NCBI GenBank assembly: GCA_030686995.1
Contig: CM060706.1
Span: 140,763,505-140,827,504, forward strand
Length of the DNA: 64,000 nt
From: Artemisia argyi
Lineage: Eukaryota; Streptophyta; Magnoliopsida; Asterales; Asteraceae
Direction of reading: 5' to 3'
In this document: in pieces, positions 41,301-52,517 of the stretch
Layout of the letters: each line of letters opens with the position of its first letter
Position numbering within the stretch: the first letter of the stretch is position 1
Made by a program: the position numbers and the translations under genes
Notes under the pieces: model-generated
The model's input: the letters and a program-made list of their open reading frames with translations, nothing else
Database searches by the model: none
What the model was told of the DNA's origin: nothing

Positions 41301-43686
41301 ATTTGTGAGTATATTAGGAGTAATACTTAAAGGGGTTTACTTGTTGGATAACCTAGGCAAAAAACCCGGATCGTCGAACACAAAAAAGAGAAGCTTTAGC
41401 TTCAATCGATACAAGACACCCAAACCCAAAAGTTAATCGACTTTTGTAAAGAACCCGAAGAATCGAAACATAAAAAGTACCGAATGTTTATGCAACAATT
41501 GTATGAGAGCCTTAATTATTCGAGAAGAAGGAACCAAAACAAGATAGAATAAGCCGTTTCGGTTCGTCGGTTTTTGCGCAACTATGGTAGAATTGACACT
41601 GTGAACAAACCTGCAGTGTCAATTCTAGCACAAGTGCGCAAAAACCGACGAACCAAATGAAATTTATTCTTTTACCTTGTTTTGGTTCTCCCCTCCTTAT
41701 GTGGCTCATTCTTCAATCAAACCTGCAAGCTTAGCGTGGAATTGATCAAAGAGTTCACAAGAAAAGTCAACACTTCAAGATCTATAGATAATCGATAAAA
41801 GAAGAAACAATATGCACACGATATATACCTTCGAACCACATTTACTTATAACTAATAAAGGCTTACATCAAGACAAGAAAAATAAATTAACTAGCATCCC
41901 CTCTCACCTCTATTTATAGAGTTATGGGGGTACAATCCCTATATAATTAGGATTTCATAGTATCATTGATTGCCTTGCACACCAAGCAATCCTAGTTTAA
42001 GTCTAAACCTAACTCTATTTAACTAAGTATAATTAAATCCTTATACATAAACTAACTACACTTTAGACCACTAAGAATTGTTACTATATCATAACAAGAG
42101 TGAATCTTATTGGGTATTTGTGCAGTATTGATACATGTAATACATTATTTACTTTAAAACATATGATATCTAGATATCTATATTTTTACAGTTCGGTCAT
42201 GTCAGATTTATGTTTCTGTGAGTGTCCTTACGAGAATATGATGTTACTATGTATGTCAACATTTTCTTTACTTAAGGTTAACACGGGCCTTTGCCCTTTT
42301 GCCATCGCTGGGGTTCTTATCTTGACACGGTGATCTCGGTTATAATATAGTCTAACAATGCATAAAATACATAATGATCATTCAAATAAGCAATGGAATA
42401 AGTTAATAATTTTTTGAAAAGGATATCTGCTCTTGAGTCTTGTAGTTTGTGCTTTTTTGTTTTCTCAAGAGTAGCAAATGAGCCAGAAAAGTCCTTTTTT
42501 TCTCATATACATCATATAAACTCTTTAAATTATCAACGAACCTAATTGAACTTGACAAAACTTTTCTCAGCATGCTCAAGATGCTTGAAAGGTACCAGAA
42601 TTGCACTTATGGTTCCATGGAAATAGACAGATCAACCACCAATGCCGAGGTAGCTTCTAGTATATATTTTCATAGTTCCAGCTTTCAAACTTTATTGAAC
42701 CTGTATCCTGAAAATCTCGAATCTTTTGGGTCTCTAGCAAAACAGCTACAAGGAGTACATAAAACTAAAAGCCAAATATGAGTCTCTACAGCAGTACCAA
42801 AGGCAAGTGTCATATGCTTCTTACAAACATAAAGATAATAAAATGCAGCTAATTACAAGATTCGTATATATATAACAGGCAAGTTTGCGGGGAGGACCTG
42901 GAGCCACTGAGTCTCAAGGAACTTGAACAACTAGAGCGACAACTAGACTCTACTTTGAAGCAAATCAGATCCATGAGGGTAGAAATTTCTCAAAAGTTTT
43001 TGTAATGATTTGTACATATGTAATGTTGTAACTGCTTTATTAAGATCATAATTTCTTGGTGATTTCTGTTAATGCAGACACAATCAATGCTGGACAGGCT
43101 TTCCGAACTTCAACTTAAGGTAAATATATCTTTGAATTTATATGCACCCTGGTTATGACAAATTACAAGCGATGGTCGATGATGTTACAGGAAAAAATGT
43201 GGCTTGAAGCTAATAGAGCTTTGCAAGAACAGGTAATAAAACTCATAATAATATACCACATCGTTGGATAAATTGTACTGTTATACTGTATGAATTAAGT
43301 TAAAAGATCTTTTGTTTTAGCAGCTGGAAGTAGTTTATGCAGAAAATCAAGCTGGACCATCATGGGCAGTTGGTGAAAATTGCACGTATGAACAACAACA
43401 TGACCATCCTCGATCACAAGGGTTCTTCCAGCCTTTGGTTGGCAACTCCAATTTGCAAATTGGGTAAACGCATAGACAAGTTTCAGTTTTTGTTTGCGTG
43501 TGTGCGAGTCTGATATTTATTTCAGCCACAATTATGTGTCTTGGTTCTTTCTTATCACACGTAATATAACAGATCAATAACTAAATCGACTAAATTTACA
43601 GGTATAATACAGTTGGCTCAAGTCAGTTAACAACCACAACAAATGGGCAGAATTTGAATGGATTAGTCCCTGGATGGATGCTTTGA
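34750..43686 (+). CDS. SEPALLATA-like (AGL2 clade) MIKC-type MADS-box transcription factor, 8 exons
   Basis: Exons by reading frame, splice sites and family alignment: 34750-34934, 42571-42649, 42738-42802, 42879-42978, 43078-43119, 43191-43232, 43321-43463, 43602-43686. These give 246 aa (245 with the alternative exon 7 acceptor). Exon sizes 185, 79, 65, 100, 42, 42 nt are typical of SEP genes. The protein has the MADS DNA-binding domain (about residues 1-60, starting [20 protein letters not shown]), a short I region, a K domain (about 85-170, with [20 protein letters not shown]) and a C-terminal region holding both SEP motifs: SQGFFQPL with LQIGY, and a terminal GLVPGWML. Family knowledge: class E proteins bridge A/B/C MADS factors in floral tetramers on CArG boxes. 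The VPGWML end favours the SEP1/2/4 group over SEP3. All exons are intact, so the gene looks functional. The exact orthologue cannot be named from sequence alone. Confidence 0.95.
37408..37713. mobile_element. Tourist-like MITE (PIF/Harbinger type) in intron 1
   Basis: About 306 bp, starting GGCTACTCC and ending GGGCAGCC (imperfect TIR), flanked by TAA at 37405-37407 and 37714-37716. The TAA TSD is the Harbinger/Tourist signature. The interior is C-rich with no ORF. A three-base TSD is weak evidence by itself. Confidence 0.55.
39844..40306. mobile_element. Non-autonomous hAT element nested in the intronic copia remnant
   Basis: The 463-bp element starts ATTGGTTTAAAATTGC and ends GCAATCTAAAACCAAG (TIR of about 15 bp) between copies of CCTGCTCT at 39836-39843 and 40307-40314, the 8-bp TSD of the hAT superfamily. 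The interior is relatively GC-rich with recurring GCATCACGCATC-like words. No transposase. Confidence 0.8.
40437..40604 (-). pseudogene. Copia polyprotein remnant (gag start fused to downstream fragment)
   Basis: A 55-aa minus-strand ORF begins [15 protein letters not shown], resembling the start of copia gag proteins (pattern ...RFEIEKFDG). It then runs into GFKQLGP, GVHGVHV and KCVWFEVEL, words I associate with the linker between integrase and reverse transcriptase in plant copia polyproteins. That association is from memory and unverified. If right, an internal deletion fused the two ends. It lies inside the decayed LTR element and is not functional. Confidence 0.5.
41523..41698. repeat. 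176-bp long-armed palindrome (hairpin)
   Basis: Left arm 41523-41601 and right arm 41614-41698 are largely complementary across a 12-nt spacer. For example GGTTCGTCGGTTTTTGCGCA pairs with TGCGCAAAAACCGACGAACC, and GAATTGACACTG with CAGTGTCAATTC. A transcript of either strand would form a long hairpin. Most likely a foldback MITE. No clear TSD was found. Confidence 0.85.
42803..42878 (+). other. GC-AG intron 3 of the SEPALLATA-like gene
   Basis: The only join that keeps the conserved K-domain frame is CAAAG|GCAAGT to AACAG|GCAAGT. It gives ...QQYQR followed by [11 protein letters not shown]. The donor is GC rather than GT, within the strong AG|GCAAGT context expected of functional GC donors. 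The same GCAAGT word follows both junctions. A shifted GT...AA join would give the same mRNA but uses a non-canonical acceptor. Confidence 0.8.
43316..43323 (+). promoter_or_regulatory. Tandem NAGNAG acceptor at exon 7
   Basis: The acceptor reads TTTTAGCAG|CTGGAA. Both AGs keep the frame. Use of the first adds one Gln at the start of the C-terminal region, so 246- and 245-residue isoforms are possible. Confidence 0.7.
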
Positions 43687-43893
43687 TTTCGGCAAGGTTA
43701 AACTTCTCTACTTTTTGGTGATATAAATCTACAATATTAAGAACTTGAATAATATTTATGTGGGATTTATACAAATGGCTTGTAATAACCTAGCATTATA
43801 AAGACAATCAAAACAATCTATTACAGTAGTATAACTTTTTGTCAGATTTTTAAAGTCAATGTTTTGTGGTCTCTAGATTTAGTATAGATGAAG

Positions 43894-43899
43894 AATAAA
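43894..43899 (+). terminator. Candidate polyadenylation signal of the SEPALLATA-like gene
   Basis: AATAAA lies about 210 nt after the stop codon, the first canonical hexamer in the 3' flank. The distance suits a plant 3' UTR. This is inference only, because plant signals are degenerate. Confidence 0.4.
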
Positions 43900-45503
43900 A
43901 TGTCAAGAACTTTATGAGGTAACATGTTCTGCTTCTTGGCACAGAAAGTACAAATGACTTAACATAATATGCCATGTTTAAGAACAGGATTTTCTTTAGG
44001 AATTCAGGCTGATTTGAAATTTGTTGACTGAAATCTGTGCAAGTAAGAAATTGTGCCTCCTAAGAATATGGGCCTTCTGAATATGCTAAATTATAGAACT
44101 AGCCAAGATATTAGCCCATTTATCAATTGATCAAACCCAAATGTCACCAACATGCCTTTGAATTTTCTAAACTAGCGGCTATATTGCTGAATAAGGTATA
44201 ATCCAATGACCCCCCTAATATCTTTTAAGGATATAGCAGTATCTTTCATTTCATCTTAGGGTTTTTTTTTTTTTTTTTTTCAATTATACAAGACAACCCA
44301 TAACATAAAATATGAATTGGAATGAATCCGTTAAGACCTTGTTCGTTGCATAATCTTTTTTCTATTTCATTCCTTTTATCACTTTGTTATATTAACTAAC
44401 TCAAACAGTATATTACTGAGTTTATGTTTGTCAACACTCCACATTATTATAAAACCCATAAGAATATATATATATCTAATATTACTCACTTTGTATTATA
44501 AAATTAACACGTCCCAATAGGTGGTATATTTGGACTTTTGGAGGCATATGTATGTATTGTTCATTTTGGATGGAACTGTGATTAGTCCTCAAAGGGTGAG
44601 AATCAGCTGACAGTGCCCCTCTTGGAGGCTTGGAGCATCATTTACCCTTTAATTTCAAGCCCCACTAATTAAAAATAGAGCATTAACCCCAGTCCCGGCC
44701 CCCTTCCCCAATATAGAAGTTTGCATCATCAATTTTCAGATCGTATCTTATTATCATCTGATTAGTGGTATCTTAAATAAATATGTAGCAATTTGGGGAC
44801 CAGAACACCAGCAAAAAACCAACTTTTAAAATTCATTATTACACCTAAACAACAATTATTCGCATACTTAAGCATCTTACAACACGGCTCTTAGCAGGGG
44901 ACCATATCAACTACTAGTATTTTTCACATACTTAATCATATTACAACAAGGCTCTTAGCAGGGGACCATATTTGCATATCCATAAAAAGGATAAAATAAA
45001 AGAGAGAGAAGGAAATTGAATAATGTAAAGTGTTAATCATTCGTCGTTAAGCTTATTATGCAATGCCGAAAAAGTTTATATTCGATAGGAAGCATGCTTG
45101 ACTAAAAATGTGCTCAACAATCAGCTCGAGAAAACAGCCTTAAAAAAGAAGACACTACCTGAACGTCTTTAAGAAACGAATCAAAGTATAATTTTTTATT
45201 AGCATGAGGGGGACCCAAATCGAAGGTCCCCAATCTGTTCATCTACAATTGCATGTTCACAAAAATGATCATATCTATCTTTTTATAGCAATTTTGCTTA
45301 AGTTATGTTTGGTATGTTATGTGTATATCGTGGATAAAAGTTATTGGCAATCAATAAACTAATATTGGTGTTCTAACCTTTTCATTCTTTTTAATCTATG
45401 CAGAGGGGTCATGAAAATATATGTAAGATATAAATGGAAGATCTTGATGTAATGATGGTAGACATGTGTAGTATGCTATATCCAAACAGTTTTAATACAT
45501 AAA
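43900..45503. other. 3' intergenic region of the SEPALLATA-like gene
   Basis: No gene found. A short duplication (GGCTCTTAGCAGGGGACCAT at about 44886 and 44951) and a T run near 44262-44280 are the only structured items. Confidence 0.5.
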
Positions 45504-45589
45504 ATAAAGTTGCAAATGATAGGCATGACTAATTACATATGCTTAAGAACGCATGTATATTTAGTCATGTCTATCATTTTCAACTTTAT
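45504..45589. repeat. 86-bp hairpin-forming inverted repeat
   Basis: Left arm from ATAAAGTTGCAAATGATAGG and right arm ending CTATCATTTTCAACTTTAT pair over about 29 bp with two mismatches, then continue loosely to an 8-nt loop. Size and pairing resemble a young miRNA precursor or a tiny MITE. No expression evidence. Confidence 0.75.
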
Positions 45590-47360
45590 GCCTTAAGCAT
45601 AATTTACATTCATCTCTATTGGTGTTAAAAAGAAAGTTTCATTCCCTCACAGACCAATGATGAAGCAAAGGCTTAGGTATATATTACCATCATTTTTCAA
45701 TAAAGTTAGATTTCACTGGTTTAATGAGATTCTGTTAATCCTTAGAGCTATATAGACAACTGATTAAAGAAGATCCACCACGAATAGGAAAAAAAATAAT
45801 GTAAAAAGAGTATTCGCGCAATGTAATTGTAGTTCCGTCGTTAGATAGTTGGTGGTTTAGTATTCCTAGCCTGTTACAAAATAACAAGAACAAGTATTAA
45901 TATCAAGCTTTACTACTTTCCTCCGAAGAACAAGGATATGAGTGTTAAACCAAATAGCATGGTTAAGAACACAACGAAGTATTCCGTATCAAATAGTCTT
46001 TTAGAGCAACCGGATTGGTCGAAAATCTGTATATAACCATTCTGTAAAAGATTGCGTTTCAAAAATGTAAATACATCTACAATGGCAAACATGACGCTTG
46101 CTATGTTTTAGGGTTATAACTTTTAGAATGTAGTTTTCTTAATCACGTACGCCATCACCATTTTAAAACTGATTCATCATCAATCTATACCCGTTCATTA
46201 CGAATGTAACTCCTAATCTTGATGAGCGGGTAGGGATCTGATGAGAAAAAAATAATAATAAGAAGAATAAGAAGTATTCTCACAACATTTCAAATAGGGT
46301 AAACTGCAATTTATTATATTATTATTTTTATGGTAAACTGCAAATTATGTCCCTAACTTTTGCCATTTTTACGAAAAATATCCTTGAAAATAAACTATGC
46401 TAGTTGTGTACCTAATGTTTGCACTTTTTGTGAACAATGCCCTTGAACAAAACTTAAATGCAAAAAATGTGCTTTTTGGCTAACGAGTGTTAAATAACCC
46501 ATTTAGTCAAAGTAAAAGGCCTGTGAAATAACTATTTTACCCTCGACTACTACAGTAACATTTTTTTGCAATTTAATCTTGATTCTATTTTGAATTGCCA
46601 ACTACACGACCACCTTTACCACCACCCTCTGGCCTCTACCACCATACAACCACCACCATCATATCGCATATGAATTCAAATATATAACGTACCACAGCCT
46701 TTGATGTTACCACATGGAGATTAAAAACTGGATCAATTACTGTGAACCTCTAAATAAAATTTAAATATAGTGGTTGGATAATAAATCAATTACTATGGAT
46801 TTTATTTTTTCACTGAAAGCTTGAAATTTATTTGTTTGCCTTAAAGATCCTTCTTTAACAATTGATGATTCTGACTAAAAGCTAAAATCAATTTCCACTG
46901 TTACAACATAAAATCACCAAAAGATGATGGTAACAAATCCAGAAGATGACTATGGTAACATGAACAACTCATATTTGATGTTGACTATGTTTCTTATATT
47001 TGATGATAACAAATCCGGAAGATGATGATAACATGAACAATAAAAGAATACCAACCACCATACACACACATTAGTTTATGTTTGGTTTTGTGTCAAACGT
47101 AATTTAGTGAGTAGTGTGTTTTTTTTTTTTTAAAGGATATGAAGTGTCTTGTTATGTTAGCTTTACCGCCTATTTAACGGGCGGAGATATGAAACTTCAC
47201 CTATATCCTTTGTACTTAAACGTTTTCTGGAGTAATGCATTTACCGAGAAAACCCTTTACCTAAAAAATAAATAAATAAATAATAAAAGGTGAAACTCTC
47301 AGGAGGTCCCAGATTCAAACCTTGTTGAGAAAATTAATCCGTGATGACGCTCGAATTATA
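45590..47360. other. Non-coding interval
   Basis: No gene. GGTAAACTGCAA words at about 46303 and 46331, then AATTATGTCCCTAACTTTTG, resemble the ends of Mutator-like elements, but no matching end was found. Confidence 0.35.
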
Positions 47361-47369
47361 CATATTTTA

Positions 47370-48050
47370 TATAGCGTTATTTGTTAGTTTATTAATGATT
47401 TATGTGGACTTTTGATACTTAATTGCTTGAGAATACATTTCAGGTCCAATCGATAAAGAACTTTAAGAATCATGATAAAGTGTACAAATCTAAGTCAAGT
47501 CTATGCTAAAGTAACATGTCGCTTTTCAATGTCAAAGAGCGCCGATCTTATGTTTAATGTACGCCGGTTACGGGGGTGTTTGAAGTCCTATGCTAATCTA
47601 AGCCAAGCAAGTAAAAGTACGGCGATTTCATAATAAAAGTGCGCCGGCCTTCAGTTCTAATAACGACCCTTTGGCGCCAAGGAATCTATTAAAGCCCGTC
47701 GATGTTAATCTCTAAGTCCGCCGGAATTTAGTGTGAAGCCCGCCGACCTCAGTCCAAGTGCGGCATGCTTCAGGTCTCTCAAAGTCTATAAATTGAGCTC
47801 AAATCCGCCTCATTTAGACACACCTCTCTTCCCAAGTATCAATAAAGCTCTGTGTAAACACCCATAAAATCACATCAACATCATTTCCTCCACAATACCA
47901 ATAGTAGGTATTCCCACAGGTAAATTTTTGCTTTTCTTTCTTATGCATTGCATGTGATGACTTACTAGACCTACTCACGTATCCTCTCAAGCCAAATATA
48001 CTTATAACCATAACACAAGAACTCTTAATCTAAGATCACAAGTAATCTAT
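47370..48050 (+). mobile_element. LTR-like fragment with TATA box
   Basis: GTCTATAAATTGAGC (TATA about 47786-47795) is followed by AATAAAG at about 47842, the promoter/polyA arrangement of an LTR R region. Upstream are CGCCGG-rich words (47540-47770). Boundaries not found. Confidence 0.4.
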
Positions 48051-48699
48051 CATCACAACACACTGAACCTACTACAATACCAAAACAAATCCTAATCAAA
48101 CCCTAATTGAGCCCTATGTGTTTATAAACCCTAGTTGCTTATCTAAACTAGTTTGAAAGTGTTCAAGGCATATGTAGGAGTTACATTAGGAACATTGGCA
48201 TATCTTAGACTCCCTAAACCTTAGTACAACCCTTTAGAAGCTTAGGTATAAGTCTCTTAAGCACAAAACCCTAAATAGGTCTTACAAGTCCCAAAACTAG
48301 GTTAAACCTTCCCAAAACTTCACCATAAGCTACCACCACTTAGTATAAGCCTCCTAAGACTTAATCTTAGTCACTAATATCCCATAGGAACCTGATATAG
48401 GCACTAAACCTTAAGTTATACCCTAATCTCTCACTAAGCAAGATTAGGTCTAAACTAAACCTAAACTAGTTAAAACCTAAACATAAGCACCTCAAGCACC
48501 TAGCCTAACACCTTGGTCACCCTAACCACACACCCTAGAACCTCCCAAGCTAGCACACAAGGTGGTGCATCACCACCTTGTCACCTCCTTGTGTCGCGGC
48601 ACCACCACAACCAAACACCTCCACCCTAGCTTCCATGAGTCATCTTTGTAGCTTAGGTTAGTCACTAATAGCAGTCATGAGTTACCTCCCCCCCCCCCT

Positions 48700-50480
48700 C
48701 TCACCACCACAACACCCCATGCTTAATCATCAAACCAAATGAGCCCTATAAATAGCTCGTACCCCCTCCTTTCAAATCCACACCTTCACTTCTCATCACC
48801 TCACATATTCTGGTCCTAGTGGTAGTACAAGAGTCCTAGTAGCCTTAGAAGTTGAGTAGCTAAGCCTTGCATGCTTATCGAGTTCCATTTTTAACCTAGG
48901 AAACCCTAGTTCTCACGTTAACCCTCCCCTTGACCAAGTAAGCTTCATTTTTGCTTCTAATATTCTTATTACAGTACTAGGTTAGTATTAGGATGCCTTA
49001 GAACCTTTGCTTGAGCCTTGATCATTTTCTTTTAGCACTTTTCATTTTAAAACCCAAATTATAGAATAATTGCTAAAACCATGCTATAATACCTTAACTT
49101 AAGCTATGAGTTAGTTTAGGCAACTTAGATAAGCTAATATTAGTAAATCATAAGCTAGGAAACTCTTTTGTTTTATAAAAATATAGTTTGCAAGGAATTA
49201 GGACTAGTTTTGCAAAGTTTTCCATGCATAGGGCTATATATGGTAAATTTCTGAAAATATTAAGTCTAGGGACTATTTTTGACATTTCTTAGAAGTATTA
49301 GGTATAAGGACCCTTTTTGAAAAGTTACATAACCTTAGGATAAAAGTTATAAAAGTTAGAAACTAATAAGGACTAGATTTGCAAATATTATAAAGTCAGG
49401 GGCATAAATGGTAAATTCTGAAAACTAATCAGTCTAATAGTCATTTCTGTCATTTTCATAAAATATATAAGTATAGGGACTGATTGTGTAAAGTCTAGAG
49501 AGTTAGAAAACTAAATAACATAAAGAATATAAGTTTAGGGTAGAAAGTGTAAATATGTGAAACTTAAAGGTTATTAAGTAAAGTATTACCTAAAAACAAA
49601 AGCATGAAACAATAGTAGGGAGCTTCATGTGAGGGGTTTCCTTTGGGTATTCGTTTTGACGAGTTTGCTGAGTTTACGAGTTAAAGTGCTCTGGCTCCTC
49701 AAACGTATACTACATGACCTCTGAATTATGATGGCCCGAACGGTGTTATATTATAACTAAATCTAAAATACTTAACTCAATAGTAGGGAGCTTCGTGTGA
49801 GGAGTTATATACTTCTGAATTATGATGGCCTGAACGGTATTATGTTGGCAGCATAATACAATAGTAGGGAGCTTCATATGAGAAGTTATACTTCTGGATT
49901 ACGATGACCCGAATGGTGTTAAGTTATAAACATAGAAACCCTAGGAGTAATTACTTAAGAAACTTAAAACAACTAAGGAACTTAACCACATAAAACACAC
50001 CTACAAAACCCTCAGGACACATAAGTAAGGCCATCTAGTTTCCGAGTCACTTTTCACATCAATCACATCATCTCTAAGCCCAGGTGAGTTTCATAGCCTC
50101 ACTCTTTTCACATGCTTTACAAACCCTGTGAGGGGGTTACATGCTTACTTTCTTTTCTTTAAAACTGAATACAAGTCTTTTTCTCTGGTTATTGCACGAG
50201 TGTTACTTTCTGCCATCATTACATAACAAAAATTCATGAACCATAATCACTTGTGAGTGAACACGAGTATAGTTGATAGATCTATTGGAGTTTGACAACT
50301 CTCGTTGGTTTGCCTCAGCCGGGCCACCAATAAGTACTATACTTGAAATCTCACAAGGATTAACTTTGGCAAGTTATCCTTATTTCTGTCCCATCATGTA
50401 AGGGTCTGCAGTGCCCCATGATCTGGACTGTTAACGTGCGGTTTCATGAGCTTAGTGCAATAATACTTTTCACATGATAA
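48700..50480 (+). mobile_element. Large-LTR fragment related to the 55-64 kb element
   Basis: CCCTATAAATAGC (48744-48756) is a promoter core. Downstream, three copies of an AATAGTAGGGAGCTTCATGT module (about 49612, 49783, 49862) and GGTGAGTTTCATAGCCTCAC (about 50082) match the U5 of the LTR at 57.45-57.85 kb. It is truncated, with no PBS beside it. Confidence 0.55.
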
Positions 50481-50489
50481 TTATATATA

Positions 50490-50937
50490 TATATATTAGA
50501 AAGCAAATTTGCAGACCCACACTTACAATCATCTATATGAGCTCTGCTTATGTTCAACGAAAGTGCATTCGCGATCTAGTCCAACCTTTACCACTCTCAC
50601 ACCATCTTTACCAAATTCCGGCTAGCACCACAAATCAACTAAGCAAATCTCTGTACCACTAATTGATTCATGTGCAAATGAAGATTTCTAAACAACAAAA
50701 ATCTATACAACCAAACCAACTCGATTCTCACATCTTGGTTGTTCAACATCACCGATTGAGGAAAAACATCATTTACTCAGAAACAAGCATTTATCTCATT
50801 TTCTTCAGAAAGTACACAACCCAATTCTAAACACTTATGCACCCCATTAAATCCGGCCACCCACTATTAATTACGGCTGCCCATAACCACCGCCACCCAC
50901 CACAATCTCTGCCACACATATTTACACACAGATTTAC
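50490..50937. other. Non-coding interval
   Basis: No gene. CCACC-rich near its right end. It stops at the start of the 1.57-kb LTR. Confidence 0.4.
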
Positions 50938-52502
50938 TGTTACACCCGATTCCCATTAAGGTATTATTATATTATATAAGTAATAGTATTAAATTGTTTA
51001 GAATGTATTTGTATGTAAAATGGTTAAGTTATAAATCATAACTATAAAAGTGTTAAGTTCTTATGAGGTCAATATAAGACAAATGAGACATGGAGGACTA
51101 AAGTTGTCAATAGACCAAAGTTTAAAGGATAATTATCATTTAGGAGAAGAAATTATCCAGAATTTTAGAGAGTGTATAAGAAGATCGATTTCCAAGAGAT
51201 CAGAAAGAGAGGGAAAAGTGAAGTTAACCTAATTTGGGATAATTAATCAAGAAAGTATGAGGAAACAAATTGTTAAGAGCTCCTAATCATATTCTTATAT
51301 CAAGTAAGTGTTAATCTCTAATTAGGAAATTAGGGTTCATGAAGAAATTAGAGTAAGAGATTAAAGGTTATTGATTTTTATCTTATATTTGAATTAGACA
51401 ATAATTAGGGTTACCACCCTTATAGGAATCAAGAAGGAAGCAAGTGGAGACTTATAATAATTTCAAGTAGAAATCATAGTTGGTGAATTGAGGTAAGTAC
51501 ATTAGTAATGAACTTGTTATAGTCTAAATTATGTTATAGTGATATTGAAGCATGTTATAGTTAGCTTGGATCCATAGCTTATTTTATGTTATGAATCGCA
51601 TGGTTTTTATGCTATGTGAGGTATGTTTATATGTTATAGTATTGCTCCTAATTGTGTTGTAATAATTGTTCTTACTATGTACTTACTAAGCATTCGCTTA
51701 CGTTATAGTTTATGATGTAATTATAGGTACCGGTGAATCAAGTCAAGGTAAGGATAAGGTGTAGATTGAAGTGTTGTAGTAGCTTAGCTTTTAGAGCTTG
51801 AAGTAGAAAGATCTCACTTTTGGACAAAATCTTGAAGTTGGAAGCCCCGTCGAGTCTGCTTTACTTTTGGGTATATATATATATATTTTGTTAAATGAGT
51901 CGTTTATGATTATGGGTCGTTTGGTGTTACAAATTGTGGGTTGATGTATGTATGGGTCTAGGATCATGTCTTAGATTAGTATGTTGATGAATGTTGAATG
52001 TTGGTTAGTAATTAGTTATAGTCATGTTTGAAAGGGGTGTTAGCTAGGTGTCATTTTACCCATTTTGACCCATTGACATGGGTTAGATTGTGTCAAATGA
52101 TATATGGTCTATTTTCAGATGTAAAAGAAGTGTTTGTACAAGTTATAATAAGTTAGTTTGTGTTTTGGTCGAGTTTTTATGTTGTACTGCAGTTCTGCAG
52201 TAATTTTCCAAAACTGTTGTATCTGATCATAGATGTGGAGCATCATAGATACCGATCATCTAAAATATAGATGCGGAGCATCATAGATACGAAGCATTAA
52301 TTTCTGTTAACAGAATGTTTGTATCTCATTCGTGCTTTGAGTTTCCAACCTTGGGTCTTGATATATCACTCTTAAAAATACTCCTTTGATCAGAAACAAA
52401 AGCTCAATTGTCGTATGTTCTTATTTCTTATAGTTCCTTTGTAAAGGGGTTTAAAGTGTGTATTTTCTAAAAATTTTATAGTGTCGTTTTTGGGGCGTAA
52501 CA
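50938..52502 (+). mobile_element. Complete 1.57-kb LTR with PBS, rest of element lost
   Basis: Ends TGTTACACCC and GGGGCGTAACA form the short inverted TG..CA termini. TTGGTATCAGAGC follows at 52505-52517, an iMet PBS, so this is a 5' LTR on the plus strand. Only about 80 bp of leader remain before another LTR begins at 52600. No matching 3' LTR is in the window. Confidence 0.8.
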
Positions 52503-52505
52503 ACT

Positions 52506-52517
52506 TGGTATCAGAGC
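52506..52517 (+). promoter_or_regulatory. Primer-binding site of the 50.9-52.5 kb LTR
   Basis: TGGTATCAGAGC, the exact plant initiator-Met PBS, three bases inside the LTR end. Confidence 0.88.

Larger units (their letters stand above)
39205..42096 (-). mobile_element. Decayed Ty1/copia-type retrotransposon, minus orientation, in intron 1
   Basis: Two diverged direct repeats of about 395 bp (39205-39599 and 41700-42096) have TG...CA ends and share long blocks such as CACACCAAGCAATCCTAGTTT. The flanks AGAAT (39200-39204) and AGAGT (42097-42101) fit a mutated 5-bp TSD. The right copy has a minus-strand TATA box (TCTATAAATA, 41911-41920) that is damaged in the left copy. The interior has a short copia-like ORF (40437-40604), a nested hAT element and a palindrome, but no integrase or reverse transcriptase. 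Confidence 0.65.
34935..42570 (+). other. Oversized first intron (7.6 kb) of the SEPALLATA-like gene
   Basis: It begins GTACTG after exon 1 (codon split AA|C) and ends CTTTTCTCAG before exon 2. It holds a 47-nt T run right after the donor, a Tourist-like MITE (37408-37713), a 46-nt T run (38292-38337), a repetitive stretch around 38700-39060 with repeated AGTTGCCCAAAAAGTA-like words, and a decayed copia element (39205-42096) with a nested hAT and a palindrome. Long first introns in MADS genes often carry cis-regulatory sites. None was recognised here with confidence. The remaining intron (about 35.0-37.4 kb and 42.1-42.57 kb) shows no gene. Confidence 0.9.
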
